A stretch of DNA of 64,000 nucleotides, taken from Beta vulgaris subsp. vulgaris. Taxonomy: Eukaryota > Streptophyta > Magnoliopsida > Caryophyllales > Amaranthaceae. The stretch covers positions 19,162,920-19,226,919 of the forward strand of contig NC_079207.1 of NCBI RefSeq assembly GCF_026745355.1, written 5' to 3'. Below the pieces are notes generated by a model. That model saw nothing but the letters and a program-made list of their open reading frames with translations. It had not been told where the DNA came from and searched no databases. The position numbers were made by a program, and so were the translations under genes. This document shows positions 22,547-33,811 of this stretch, piece by piece (the stretch's first letter is position 1; the number at the start of each line of letters is the position of its first letter).

Positions 22547-23803
22547 GTGAATGTACACAAACAAGTAATGGAGAGGCTTGAAGATCCAGAATTCAAGAAG
22601 AGATCGGAACAAGCGAAGAAAAACAAACTAAGTGGAGTGGAAAATGGAGTGATTCACCCTGGGCACATCCAAGGCTCGATCTCTACACATGAAGTTGCAG
22701 AACGATTGGTTAGTTTCTCTTTCAAAGTTAGTTTATATATATGTATTAGGCTTATGAGTATGATTAAGCTAGTATGTTTAAAATCAATTATAATGTCACT
22801 TTCTTACTTTTGTTATTATAAAGGCGAAACAGAAAGGTCTACTACCACTAGCTGCAGATGTGTATCTGACAACACATAGTAAGACAGACGTCAACCTTGG
22901 GAAAGTACCTTGTAGTGCTAAGCCAAAAAAAATCATGGTAAGTAAATACAAATTCAATCTATCTTTTATGTTGATGGACAAATTGGAATATGTAAATGTA
23001 TCTTCAATACCTTGCTTGAAATATATTGAAAGACGAATTGGAGTGGATGGTGGATTGTTATCCATGTGTTATGTGTTGGTTGTTGAATTATTGTTATGTG
23101 TTGGATGATTGGAGGGTGGTCATGAGTTTATAATGCAGGTTGTCATATTTGGTTTTGTTCCATATACAAAGGAGACTCTGCCGAAATTTTTGTAGAATTA
23201 TTACTTAATATGTTGCAACTTAGTAACTTTATTTATGATCAATTGTAGGATGATTATGAAAAGAAGGTGACTGAGTACAAAGAAAAAGTCATCAATAAAG
23301 ATCCAAATGAGGTCTACTTGGAGGTGGTAGGTGGAAGAAAGAAAGGGTTGGTCCCTGGATTAGGATGTAGTGGTGATCTGTGGTTCAAAAAGTCTACTTC
23401 CCGCATAAATAGTTCTTCTACTATTGCTTACACACCATCACTTCTTTCTCAACTTTCAAGTCAATTACAACAATCTCAACAGCAACTTGAACAATCTCAA
23501 CAACAAGCCAATGAGCGGATGGTTGAACTTGAACGCAAACAAGCTGAGTATGAGAAGAAATGTGAACAACTTGAGAATGAACGTATAGCAGTAGAGAGGG
23601 AGCGCATTAAATCTCACCAAGAGAACCAAGAAGAAATGAGAAAATTTATGGAATATATTGAAGTCATGAAGAGACAAGTTCTAGAGAGTTCAAAGGTTCA
23701 AAATTGTGTAAATCCAAGCGTTCAACTCATTCTCGTGACAATGAAGATCCATCAAGTGGAGGTGCTCCTTGTGCTACTTAGTTCCATTATTATTCAAGAG
23801 TAA
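22547..23803 (+). CDS. TnpA-like (Transposase_24 type) protein of the CACTA element, partial
   Basis: Recognised exons: about 22547-22708, 22824-22937 and 23249-23803, joined in phase by GT-AG introns (donors GTTAGT and GTAAGT, acceptors TATAAAG and TTGTAG). The first exon has MERLEDPEFKKRSEQAKKNK. The second has GLLPLAADVYLTTHSK. The third has NEVYLEVVGGRKKG followed by a Q/E/K-rich coiled coil (about 23450-23690). This order is that of plant En/Spm 'Transposase_24' proteins, which bind subterminal repeats rather than cut DNA. The N-terminus is not found, and the last 30 codons look frame-shifted (another frame reads THSRDNEDPSSGG), so activity is doubtful. Confidence 0.72.
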
Positions 23804-24032
23804 AGGGGTTCTAGAAGTTACATTTTGGACAACTTACTTTAGTAGCTTCCGTTTTGGACAACTTACATTAGTAGTCTATGCTACTTTGTCGATGGTTTTT
23901 GTAAGCTATGTTTTTACATGAATTTAAAATATAAGCACTATTTCCCCCCTTATTAGTTGGGTATGTAGTAGTTGATGGTTTTGGTTGTAAGTTAGTTAAC
24001 TTTGTTAAACTTTATTATATATATGTAGCAAT
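23804..24032. other. 3' flank of the TnpA-like gene
   Basis: AT-rich, probably the 3' UTR, with two near-identical short phrases TTTTGGACAACTTAC at about 23823 and 23851. It runs into TATATATATG just before pararetroviral sequence begins. Confidence 0.5.
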
Positions 24033-24035
24033 GTT

Positions 24036-24225
24036 TTGGACATCCTTTTTTAAAACAGCTTTAGCAGCTTGACAATCAACTCGTAAGAGGAATTTTCTAT
24101 TTAATAAATCAGACTGGAATTTGGTAATACAAAGAACAATTGACAACATTTCTTGTTTTATAGTAGAGTATTTTTTCTGGGTATCATTCCAGTGCCCTGA
24201 GGTAAACCTGATAATGTATTCTAAG
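24036..24225 (-). pseudogene. Inverted RNase H fragment of the pararetrovirus
   Basis: On the minus strand, from about 24225 leftward, the frame has WNDTQKKYSTIKQEML and LLRVDCQAAKAVL, the pattern of a caulimovirid RNase H, with the aspartate of RVDC in the expected place. It points away from the plus-strand genes and is cut at both sides, so a rearrangement joined two viral pieces head to head. About 60 codons remain. Confidence 0.75.
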
Positions 24226-24280
24226 ATTTTATTTTATCTCTGTATTATCTGTTAAAACCCCAGATCCTTGGTCTTTATCC

Positions 24281-24294
24281 TGGTATCAGAGCCA
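24281..24294 (+). promoter_or_regulatory. tRNA-Met primer binding site of the pararetrovirus
   Basis: TGGTATCAGAGCCA is complementary to the 3' end of plant initiator tRNA-Met and is the site from which caulimovirids prime minus-strand DNA. It lies about 250 bases upstream of the first viral frame, as expected for a leader. Confidence 0.88.
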
Positions 24295-24533
24295 AGGGGT
24301 TGTAGTATTTTTGTTCCTTATAAAACTTTATCTTTCTGGTTATAGTACTTTCCATTCTTAACTCTTGCTCCAGTCCTTTTATTTCGGCTATTTTTAAGGT
24401 TTGTAGAGGCAGTAAGTCCCAAAAGTGGCGGTCAGACCATAGGGCTACACCTTCTCTATGGCAGGTAGATTATAGGGCTTGTACCAAGTGTTAACCCTGG
24501 TCTAAGTTTTTTAACCAGATTCATGAGTTCTAT

Positions 24534-26361
24534 TTGGAGCAAGGAACCTCATCCTCTTCTCATGGTAGTAGTAGTAAAGCCAATAAGCTGGTAAAAAATG
24601 AAACCTTTACTATAGAAAATCTTGAACAAAGTATTGACAATTGGGAAATACCCAGAGTCAATAAAGACCAAATTTACAAAATGAGTAGAATAACATTTTT
24701 AAAACAGATTATATTATCAAAACCCAAGAACGTGATATACATTTAACAAAGCCTATTGATACTATAAAATTGTTTTCAGCTAAAACCTTGCAAAAACATG
24801 TTGAAAAGGGATATCTTACATCCATATAGGATTGGTTCAAGTAGGTTTAAAACCTCTTACAAAAGAAGGATTGAATTCTTCAGTCCTTGTGGCTCTCAGA
24901 GATGGCCGATTCAAAGACTTTAATGATTCCTTATTAGGAACAATAGAGTCAAGCTTATGCATGGGTCCAGTCTCGTTCGATTGTTATCCAAATTTCAGTG
25001 TCTCTTTAAGTGATAAAAATATCTTATCCTCCTTGCTTTTGCAAATCAAAACTCATAATTACAAAATGTTCGATGGTTCTATACCAGTAGCTTTGATTTA
25101 TAAAGTCCACTACAAAGCCATGATGTCTGCTTTTAATACTAAAAACATACAACATAGCAAGAAAGGAGAAACTCTCCTCCTCCAAACCGACCTTTCTAGG
25201 TCTAACATAAGAATCCCTAGACCAATACAATGGAATGACGTCAGTCTTCCTGATGATTGGTTCCTCGAGGGAGCAGCTGAACCTGAAGAGCAATCCCCAG
25301 CTCTTCCAGAACCTAACACCGATTTACAACAAGTTGTACAGTACTCTGATGGTAGTGTAAAACTTAGTTTTAACAGGAGTATTAGCTCCAGATATTCAGA
25401 CCATTCCTCTGTTGAAAACCTTGGAAGGTCTTCTCATCTACCTTCTATAAACAACATGCATTACAAACGACAAATCAGTTGTCCTAGAAACAATTATCCA
25501 GAAAGGCCAAGGTATTCTACCTCAGATATACCTTCACCTTCCATCCAAAATGTTGAATATAGAACCCAAGTTCCACACCCCGTTTATGCTGAACGACAGT
25601 CTCCTCCAGACTCGCCATCGGCTTCGGTTATAACTGAGAACATTGCAAATGAGCTAAACGTCCTTGAAAAGAACTTTGAGGTCAATAAAAAATTAGTTCA
25701 TGAAGACTTTTATGCCACACATAATCTCTCAAAGAGAACGTGGTTTTTTGAACATTTCCTAGATATACGTGCACAAATACAAGAAAGTTACTACAACTTT
25801 TTAGTTCAACACAAAGCTCATATTTTATTTTTTGACTGGTTTGAACTCTATAGTTTTGACCACAACATTGTTTACCCTTTTAAATCCATAGAACCTGTAA
25901 ACACCAGCAAAAGGACATCCGTCTGGGAGACTCCAGATGGCACTGTTCAAGCTGACCATCCTCCTTTGCGACAAATTACCTTCTCCATAGGAGAGCACAA
26001 GGTAGAGGCCTCACCTCTAAAGATACCTCAAGATGAAGATACCACAAACCTCAAAAATATTGTCCTACAAAACAACTTCACCAATATTACCCTTAACACG
26101 TTAGGAAAGCAACTTTCCAGAATTGAGAAACATAACCTTAAAACTGATACAAACTCGGTCTCAACCCCTGTAGATAAGATCCTCCGAAATCCGATTTTTA
26201 AACCATTTCAGATTTCGCAAAAGGCACAAAACGAGGTCATGACTTCAAAAACCGAATTTCTTCAAGCTATCAAAGACCAACTTAGCAGGGTGGAACCTTC
26301 TACCTCACGAGTTGTTGAGGAAGAAACAGTCCAGAATAACACTATCAGTGTCCAAACTTAG
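24534..26361 (+). pseudogene. Pararetrovirus movement-protein region, frameshifted
   Basis: An opening frame (24534-24810) is followed by a shift near 24810, after which a frame stays open to 26361. Its first part has YIHIGLVQVGLKPL and FNDSLLGTIESSL, typical of the 30K-superfamily movement proteins of Caulimoviridae, which carry virus through plasmodesmata. The second part (about 25650-26200) includes WFELYSFD and a weakly conserved region that links movement and capsid proteins in petuvirus-like polyproteins. There is no authentic start codon for the second frame; it is a continuation. The shift and the stop at 26361 abolish a full product. Confidence 0.8.
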
Positions 26362-27786
26362 GTGAAGACACCGATACCGAGACTACCTCCATCCATGACA
26401 AAACACCTGAAATAGCTAAGCTCTCTTGGCAAAATTCTGGTCCTCTTGATGTTATTCCTATAAGATCTAGTGAATTCCAGGTTGGAAGTCAGCCTAACAC
26501 AATTGTTCAACCAAAATATAACGCATCTTCCATTTATGAATGGAACATAGATGGCATGAGTGAACACCAGATTTTAAACCTTTTACAACAGATGACCATG
26601 GCTTCAAATGCTTATAAAACCCAATCTGGTACGTCAGATAAAACGGTTGCAGAACTGTTAATTGCAGGCTTCTCTGGCCAGTTAAAGGGATGGTGGGATT
26701 TCTATCTCACCAAACAACAGCAACTGGACATTTTAAATGCTATCCAAACAACAGAAGATGGGGTTCCCATTCTCAACCAGAATGGAGAACCAACCCAAGA
26801 TTCTGTCTCGACCCTAATCTTTACCTTATCTCTACATTTCATTGGAGATTCCTCCCATCTAAGAGATAAAAACGCAGATCTTTTATCTAATCTTAGATGC
26901 AAAAAACTTAGTGATTTTCAATGGTATAAGAATACTTTTCTCACTAGGGTTATGCTTAGGGAAGATTCTAACCAACCCTTTTGGAAAGAAAAATTCCTAG
27001 CAGGACTCCCAACCATCCTAGGAGAAAAGGTCAAAACAGAATCCGGGAAGACTTTGGGAACATATCATCCCTTATGATAGACTAACCTACGGTGAATTAG
27101 TTAGCCTAACCTCTAAACAAGGCCTTCAAATATGTCAGGATTTGAAGCTTCAAAAACATCTTAAGAAGGAGTTAAAAGAAACTAAAAAGGAGTTAGGATC
27201 CTTCTGCCAACAGTTTGATAACTCCTTCCCCCAAGCAAAAACTTGCAAAGGAAGTTGTAGTAAACCAACCACTTACCAAAAACCCTATAGAACCCGAAGG
27301 TTTTATAAAAAGACTGAGAAAGTCTTCCATAAAAAACCCTTTGAGCAACGAAAATGGAAGACCCATAAGAAACACCAACAAACCACCCCAAAACCTGACT
27401 TTAAAAATATAACTTGTTTCAAATGTGGTAAAAAGGGTCATACTGCCAGATATTGTAGAGTTTCTAACAAGATCCAAAATCTTGACCTAGATGATGAGAC
27501 TCTAGGAAGAATTTCAGCTCTTCTAATAGAATCTTCTGATGAAGAGACTGAATCTTATAATTCTGCTGAGAGTCATGGACCTCAGATTGATGAAATTGAA
27601 TCCTCATCTTCGGAAGAAGATGAACCTTATACCCTAAACGTTCTAACCAAAGAACAAAGCCTTATCCTAGATGTTATCCAGGATATTAGCAACCCTGATT
27701 TACAAAAACAATACCTTGAGCGCCTTCGTGAATCCCTTGAGAAAAACCTAAAGAAAAAGATCTCAACCCCCCTCCCCCAGCACTGA
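26362..27786 (+). pseudogene. Pararetrovirus capsid region with zinc knuckle, frameshifted
   Basis: The reading passes to a second frame at about 26355, runs to a break near 27057, then continues in a third frame to 27786. It has GFSGQLKGWWDFYLT near 26670, a conserved capsid segment; a lysine-rich stretch (27230-27400); then CFKCGKKGHTARYC (27417-27458), a CX2CX4HX4C knuckle that binds viral nucleic acid; and an acidic serine-rich tail (27520-27640). This is the typical capsid layout of the family. The break before 27790 falls in a C-run. Confidence 0.82.
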
Positions 27787-28543
27787 ACCATACAACCTCA
27801 CCTCTATTTTAGAAAAGAGGAGTTCTAGAAAGAAGCCAGAAAGAACCATACAGGATCTTCAAGCCGAAGTTAAAACCATTAAAGCTGACATAAGAGATCT
27901 TAAAACAAAACAACAGCATGACTCTGCCATAATTCAACTTCTAACCTCTCATATTACTACAGACACCCCTAACGAGAGTGATCCTGACACCGACCCAGGT
28001 GAAGAAAATAGCCCAAAAGTCCCAGAGGATTTCCTCTTTGTTTTAAAAGAGATCAGTTCTAGAAAATATTATATAAAGGTTACACTTGAATTTTCTAGTG
28101 ATTTCATAATTAATACCATAGCTTTATTCGATACCGGGGCAGATTTAAATTGTATTAAATCTAGTCTTGTCCCGAGACGTTTTCATCAAAAAACTTCTGA
28201 AAGACTTAGCTCGGCTAATAACACCAAGATGCAAATAGAAGGAAAAACTGAAGCCAGCATTCTTAATCAAGGTCTTTCACTAAAAAGCCAGTTTGTCCTT
28301 GTTACCAATATACACCATTCTGTAATTTTGGGAACACCTTTCATAAATATAATAACCCCTTACAATGTTAGCTATGATAGGATATCCTTCAAAACCAAAA
28401 ATAAGAAACTAGAATTCCTTTTCCTAGAAAAACCAAAAACTAGGAATCTCAACATTATAAAAGCAAGTTCTATTTACAATAGTGAGATAAATTCTCTTAT
28501 CAACCGAAAGCAAAGTGATGTGCACGATCTAAAACAAAAAAAT

Positions 28544-28547
<4 letters not shown>
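27787..28547 (+). pseudogene. Pararetrovirus aspartic protease, truncated
   Basis: After the shift in the C-run, one frame runs from about 27790. A helical linker (27830-27950) precedes the protease with the catalytic DTGADLNC at about 28129-28152 and a later VILGTPFIN segment (about 28321-28347), equal to the flap and hydrophobic-Gly-hydrophobic motifs. Beyond about 28540 the frame enters (TA)n and only encodes a repeat. The reverse transcriptase that should follow is missing. Confidence 0.82.

Positions 28548-28633
<86 letters not shown>
28548..28633. repeat. (TA)43 microsatellite at the right edge of the pararetrovirus
   Basis: A nearly perfect TA run of 86 bp separates viral sequence from resumed CACTA sequence; a short (TAT)n stretch follows. 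TA-rich sequence also borders the left edge (24006-24018). Confidence 0.95.
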
Positions 28634-28637
<4 letters not shown>

Positions 28638-28714
28638 ACTATTATTATAATTATTATTACTATTATTAACAGGTTTTTTATTTATTTGCAATGTGCCAAA
28701 AAAAAATACGTGAA

Positions 28715-29085
28715 ATGAATAATACCTACCGCTTATTGGTAGGTAATTGTAGCATGGTTCTGATTTTTAGTCTTCAATAAATGGTAGGTAAATTAGAAAA
28801 ACGGTAGCTAATTACCTACCACTTTCACGGTAGGGAATACCTACCGCTTATTTAGTAGGTAAATCACCTATTGATTAAGGTAGTAGGTATAATTCACCTA
28901 CTGAAAATCCGGTAGGTAATTCGTATTTATCGGTAGCTAAAATTACCTACCGATTAATCAGTAGGTAACTGCGGAATACCTACCAAGCCTTTACATACCG
29001 ACCTGTACCTACCGCTTAGCGGTAGGTAATTTGTTTACCTACCGTTTTGGATGAATTACCTACCGATTACTGCGGTAGGTAATAA
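28715..29085. repeat. Subterminal repeats of CACTA family B, right end
   Basis: More than a dozen copies of TACCTACCG/CGGTAGGTA, many as close inverted pairs such as CTACCGCTTAGCGGTAGG near 29008. This region is denser than the left end. Confidence 0.88.
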
Positions 29086-29208
29086 CACGGATTCTTGTAG
29101 TGAAAATAGAACAATTCCAAATTGTTAAATTTCTAAAAACTATATTTGATTTCTATGTCAATTGGAATGAACAATAATATCAACACTTTAAGAATCTAAC
29201 TAACATAT

Positions 29209-29599
29209 TGTTGGAATTAACTTAGCGGAAATGTAGTGGGCTTTGAATTATTTTGGTTGTATTATGTTGATGATGTGAGGATGAAAATAGGAGAGTTTGA
29301 TTATAAGAAATGGTTGGCTTTTATTGATTGTGTGTAATATGTTTTCTTGCCACTTACAATTGCATGTTCATATATTTATACTAGCATATATGTCGGTGGA
29401 CATGCATGCACCGACTCACTTACCTTTCCTTCTTGCATATTCTTGCATATTCCAGAGTACTCTAAGTAAACTTAATTGACTATCCTTAGGCTGGATACAT
29501 GAGATTGCTAGATTGTTCTTGATATTTTACAAGATATGTTTGGGCTTAATTCTAAACATTAGATATTTCAAGATTTTTCTGGATTAACTAATTTCAACA
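29209..29599 (-). repeat. 3' LTR of the copia element
   Basis: 391 bp, the downstream LTR in the element's own orientation. It is flanked by TSD CATAT on the left and by the polypurine tract (AAGGGGGAG on the minus strand) at 29600-29608. Confidence 0.95.
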
Positions 29600-29639
29600 C
29601 TCCCCCTTAATCTGAAAAATCTTGAACTCTGAGTCGTCT

Positions 29640-30754
29640 TCTAAAGTGGAAGAATTTATCTGTTGGAAGTGCCTTGGTGAATATATCCGCAAGTTGCTAT
29701 CCTGTTTTGCAGAATTGTAATACGATCTCTTGTTTTTCGACTAACTCTCGGATGAAGTGGTGTCGTATCTCGATATGCTTCGTGCGACTATGAAAGACTG
29801 GATTCTTTGTCATTGTTATGGCTGATATATTGTCACAGTAGATGGTAGTTGGATCTTCTACTTCTTGTTGTAGATATTTTAGGATTCTCCGTAGCCATAT
29901 TGCTTCACATGTCGCGCTTGTTGACGCTATGTACTCAGCTTCAGATGATGATAGTGCCACGCACTGTTGCTTGTTTCTTTGATGACCATGAGATAGACTT
30001 GGATCCTAGTTGAAACACGTATCCGCTTGTACTTCTTCAATCATCAATGCTTCCAGCCCAATCGCTGTCGGTGTAGCCTGTAAGCCTGCAGTCATTCTCG
30101 GCCTCGTACATGATTCCATGACTCTTTGTTCCTTTGATATACCTGAGTATCCTTTTGGCTGCTGCTAAGTGATCTTTGCTTGGGTCACTCATAAACCTTT
30201 AAATGATGCTCACTGAATGAACGATGTCGGGTCTTGTATTTGTAAGATATATGAGAGATCCGACCAAACTTTGGTAGAGTGATGCATCCACCTTTTCTTT
30301 GCCATCGTTCTTTGAGAGCTTCACATTTGTAGCCATTGGTGTAGCCATTGGCTTACAATCGCTCAGTTGAATTTTTTAAGCATGTCTTCGGCATATTTTT
30401 CTTGTGAGAGAAATATTTTGCCTGGACTTTGCTTGACTTGCATCCCAAGGAAGTACTTCATAGCTCCGAGGTCTGTCATTTCATATTCTGACGTCATTGC
30501 CTTCTTGAACTCTTCTATCATCCTTGGATTAGTGCCTGTGTAGATTAGGTCATCTACATATAGGCATAAGATGAGAAAATCTAACCCTTGGATCTTGATA
30601 TAAAGTGATGGCTCACTTGGGCTTTTTGTATAGCCATTTTGGAGAAGATAACCATCGATTTTGCTATTCCATGCACGAGGAGCTTGCTTGAGCCCATAGA
30701 GGGCTTTTTGAAGGCGATATACTTTGTCTTCTTTACCTTCAATTACATATCCTT
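29640..30754 (-). pseudogene. Copia reverse transcriptase (C-terminal) and RNase H
   Basis: After the stop at 30753-30755 the frame continues with GYVIEGKEDKVYRLQK, then LYGLKQAPRAW and the catalytic YVDD at about 30543-30554, then GAMKYFLGMQV. RNase H follows with YTDSDWAGS (first aspartate), ALSSSEAEYIA (glutamate) and IYCDNISAI (aspartate) at 29960-29697. Additional frame breaks lie near 30380 and 29965. It would copy the element's RNA and remove the template strand; this copy is broken. Confidence 0.85.
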
Positions 30755-31990
30755 AAGGTTGTTCAACATATACCTCTTCCTCTAGCTCCCCGTTGAGAAA
30801 TGCTGACTTGACATCTAATTGATACACTGATAACTTGAATTGAGCAGCAAGGGCGAGAACTGACCTGATTGTCTCCATGCGGATAACCGGAGCATACGTC
30901 TCGTTGAAGTCGATGCCTGGTTGTTGTGAGTAACCTTTTACTACGAGACGTGCCTTGTGCTTCTGAATGGATCCATCTTCATTGAACTTTGCCTTATAGA
31001 CCCATTTGAGGCCTATGACTTCCTTGTCTTGTGGCTTTTCCATGAGCTCCCATGTCTTGTTCTTCTCTATCATCTTGATCTCCTCGTTCATGGCATCAAT
31101 CCATTTTTCTTCTCGAGTTGCTTCTTGAAAGTTTTGTGGTTCTCCTACGAACAATGCCATGATTGCATGGTTGCATTGGTAGTCTTCTAAGTAGCTTGGA
31201 GGACGCCTGTCTCGTTGTGATCGTCGAGCTTCTTGAGTTGGGCTTGATTCAGGTGTTGGACTTGAGCTTGATGTGGATCTTGAGCTCCTTGATGGTGATC
31301 TTGGATTGCTTGATGGCGATGGACTTGTAGATGATTGTGTTGGTGACTGACTTGGGCCTTCACCTTGAACTAGGCTTGGTGGTGGAATGAGTGCAACTGG
31401 ACCTTCTGGATCGTTCTCATTCCATTGCCATTGTGCTCCTTCGTCGAAAATACATCTCTTGAGATGATCAACTTCTTGGATTCGGCTGATAGAGACGATA
31501 TCCTTTAGATTCGTCACTGTATCCAATGAAGATACATTTTTCTCCTTTTCCATCTAGCTTATCCCGATTCTCCTTCGGGACGTGGCATATGCAATGCACC
31601 CGAAAACTTTGAGGTGCTCTACTCTTGGCTTTCGTTTATGCCAAGCTTCATAGGGTGTCATGCTTTTTATTACTTTTGTGGGAGATCTGTTGAGGATGTA
31701 AACTGCTGTATGGACAGCTTCGACCCAACAATATTTAGGCAGATTTTTTCCTTGCATCATACTGCGGGTCATTTCAGCTATTATTCTGTTTCTCCTTTCT
31801 GCAACACCATTTTGTTGTGGTGTGCGTCTAACTGTGAGCTCCTTTTTTATTCCACTCTCTTTACAAAATTTGTTGAATTCATAACTTGTGAATTCTCCCC
31901 CACGATCGGTTCTTAGAACCTTTATTGAATGCCCACTTTGTTTTTCTGTGAGGGCTTTAAATTGCATGAAGTGGGACAATGCTTCTGATT
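30753..31990 (-). pseudogene. Copia integrase (C-terminal) and reverse transcriptase (N-terminal)
   Basis: 31990-31600 holds the integrase core end: VLRTDRGGEF with the second catalytic aspartate and GVAERRNRII with the catalytic glutamate. A shift near 31580 changes frame; the S/P-rich linker (31350-31220) is followed by the RT start with WVYKAKFNEDG, KARLVVKGYSQ and QLDVKSAFLNGEL. The open stretch ends at a TAA near 30753 that looks like a single CAA-to-TAA change in the usual QP-G motif. Confidence 0.88.
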
Positions 31991-32715
31991 TTTTCTCCAA
32001 AAAAATATACCCACATCATGCGTGAAAAATCATCAACAATCAACAGAAAATATCTTTTTCCGCCAAGAGACGGATTCTTGGTAGGGCCCCATATATCTGC
32101 ATGGACAAGTTCTAATGGAGCTCGGGCCCTCCAAGATGAGGTTGGAAATGGTGATCTATGCATTTTTCCATAGATACAACCCTCACAAATTTTCTTTTCA
32201 TTAGTTGTTGGTGGTAGCCCAATCACCATTTCTCTATTTTTTAACAATTTTAAACTGTCAAAATTTAAATGCCCGAATCTTAAATGCCACAATGTGGATT
32301 CATCCACTATTAAACTTAGGGCAGTATTAGACTCCAATTGCATTTTAAGTGGAAATATTTTATTAGGAGCCATTTTAGTGGTGGTGATTAATTGCCCATT
32401 TTTCTTATCAAATATGTGGCATTGATTATTATCAAATTTTACCATATAGCCCTTTTGGACTAATTGGCCCACACTTAATAGATTTTGTGCAAGCCCAGGG
32501 ATATAAAAGACATCGGGGATGAATTTAGAGGAGCCATTTTTTGTTTTAACCATGATTGTTCCTTTTCCGGCAACTTCTTGGTTGCTCCCATCACCAAGTG
32601 TTATTTGTGATTTTACATTTTCATCAAGATTGACAAAAGAATTTTTATCTCCCGTCATGTGGTTGGAGCAACCACTATCTATATACCATATGCCATTTTT
32701 GTTCTTCTTGAGCAT
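31957..32715 (-). pseudogene. Copia protease end and integrase N-terminal half
   Basis: WYIDSGCSNHMTG (32690-32650) is the copia protease active site with D-S-G. The pre-integrase zinc finger HLRFGHLN...CEGCIYGK (about 32280-32165) and LVHADIWGP with the first catalytic aspartate follow. The frame breaks in an A/T-run near 31990. Confidence 0.9.
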
Positions 32716-33723
32716 TTAAATATGAGTAGAACAATTGATCATTATGGCTATTATTTTCTGTGAAATTGGCCTCTTCTTTTTGCCGGAAATAACAATCTTT
32801 TTCAAAATGAGAGTGTCGTGTACATCTTTTGCATTTGTACCGACAATCTCTTGTGTTATGGCCATTTTTCTTGCATAATATGCAATAAGAATTATCTCGG
32901 TTCCCTTGATTTTTATAATTTCCTCTCCCCCTGCCACGGTTACTAAAATTTCCTCTTTTTGATTGAAAACTTTTTCCGTGGCCATTTTTATTTTCTCCAT
33001 TATTAGAAAATTTTAGTTTAGCTTGAAAAGCTTGTTCTACCGGCTGCTCATCAAACTTACGCATTCTTTCTTCATGAGCTAATAGGGAACCGATTAGCTC
33101 AGTCATTGTAAGAGATCTTAAATCTTTATTAGATTCTTCTGTAGCAGCCACAACGTGATCAAATTTTTTGTTAAGAGTTCTTAATATTTTCCGGATTATT
33201 TTTACATCTTCAATTGTGTCTCCATTTGATCGAATTTGGTTAACAATATTTGAGACTCGGTCAACATATGATTGAATTGATTCATTACCTGTCATTTGCA
33301 TACTATCAAATTGTCCCCATAAAGATTGAAGTTTAAAGATTATTACCTTCTCCGAGCCTCTATATTTTGTCTCCAAAGTGCTCCATGCCTCCTTTGCCAT
33401 TGTGGCGGCCATGATTGTTGGTAGAATAGTTTCATCTACTCCACGATATATTATAGATAAGGCATAATGATCCCTTCTTTTATTTGTTTATATTGACACT
33501 TTTTAGTGTCATCCCAAGAAGCCTCCTCAATGGCATCTTTGGGTTTTTCATAGCCATCTTGAATAATCTCCCAAATATCTTGGGTGATAAAAATTGATTT
33601 CATTTGCATACTCCATTCATCAAATTTCTCCCCCTTAAATGTAGGTACCCAATTAACTTGGGGGTTAAAAATATTTGTGTTTGTGTTTCTGTTTGTATTT
33701 GTGTTTGGAGTAGGGGAGGCCAT
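32700..33723 (-). pseudogene. Copia gag with two zinc knuckles
   Basis: It starts at ATG 33723 in an N/T-rich leader; FKGEKFDEWSMQMKSIF is the usual copia gag start. A frame break near 33440 precedes TLETKYRGSEKVIIFKLQ and QSYVDRVSNIVNQIR (UBN2-type gag). A glycine/arginine-rich stretch and two knuckles, CILCKKNGHNTRDC and CKRCTRHSHFEKDC, lie at 32895-32790. The next break, near 32705, leads into protease. Confidence 0.9.
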
Positions 33724-33796
33724 TTGAAGTAATGTGGAGTTGGTATTGATATGGAGTTTGGATGATGAATGGAAATTGGAGGCTTTGGATTAAATT

Positions 33797-33809
33797 GGCT
33801 CTGATACCA
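33797..33809 (-). promoter_or_regulatory. tRNA-Met primer binding site of the copia element
   Basis: The minus strand reads TGGTATCAGAGCC two bases inside the 5' LTR (33812-34202), matching the 3' end of initiator tRNA-Met. Confidence 0.93.
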
Positions 33810-33811
33810 AA

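Larger units (their letters stand above)
24033..28547. mobile_element. Endogenous pararetrovirus remnant (Caulimoviridae), rearranged
   Basis: On the plus strand from 24281 come a tRNA-Met primer site, a leader, a movement-protein region, a capsid region with a zinc knuckle, and an aspartic protease. This gene order is caulimovirid (petuvirus/florendovirus-like polyprotein). Reverse transcriptase is absent: the sequence stops in a long (TA)n run at 28548. A piece of the RNase H lies in opposite orientation at the left edge (24036-24225). At least four frameshifts make it non-functional. It sits inside the CACTA element and is therefore younger than that insertion, unless the CACTA carried it in. 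Confidence 0.85.
20309..29102 (+). mobile_element. CACTA element, family B, 8.8 kb, with TnpA-like gene and nested pararetrovirus
   Basis: It starts CACTACAAGAATCCGT and ends CGGATTCTTGTAGTG; the inverted repeat CACTACAAGAA is the classical CACTA end. The 3-bp TSD is AAA at 20306-20308 and 29103-29105. Both ends carry many copies of TACCTACCG and its complement. Inside lies a spliced TnpA-like gene (22547-23803), but I see no TNP2-type transposase, so it is a deletion derivative. About 4.6 kb of the interior is later material: a pararetrovirus remnant and a (TA)n run. Without them the element would be about 4.2 kb. Confidence 0.93.

Noticed and set aside
22796..23065. Minus-strand 89-codon frame in the CACTA interior
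   Set aside because: It overlaps the spliced TnpA-like exons on the other strand and has no known motif.
28500..28691. Frames encoding long Tyr-Ile repeats
   Set aside because: Pure translation of the (TA)n microsatellite.
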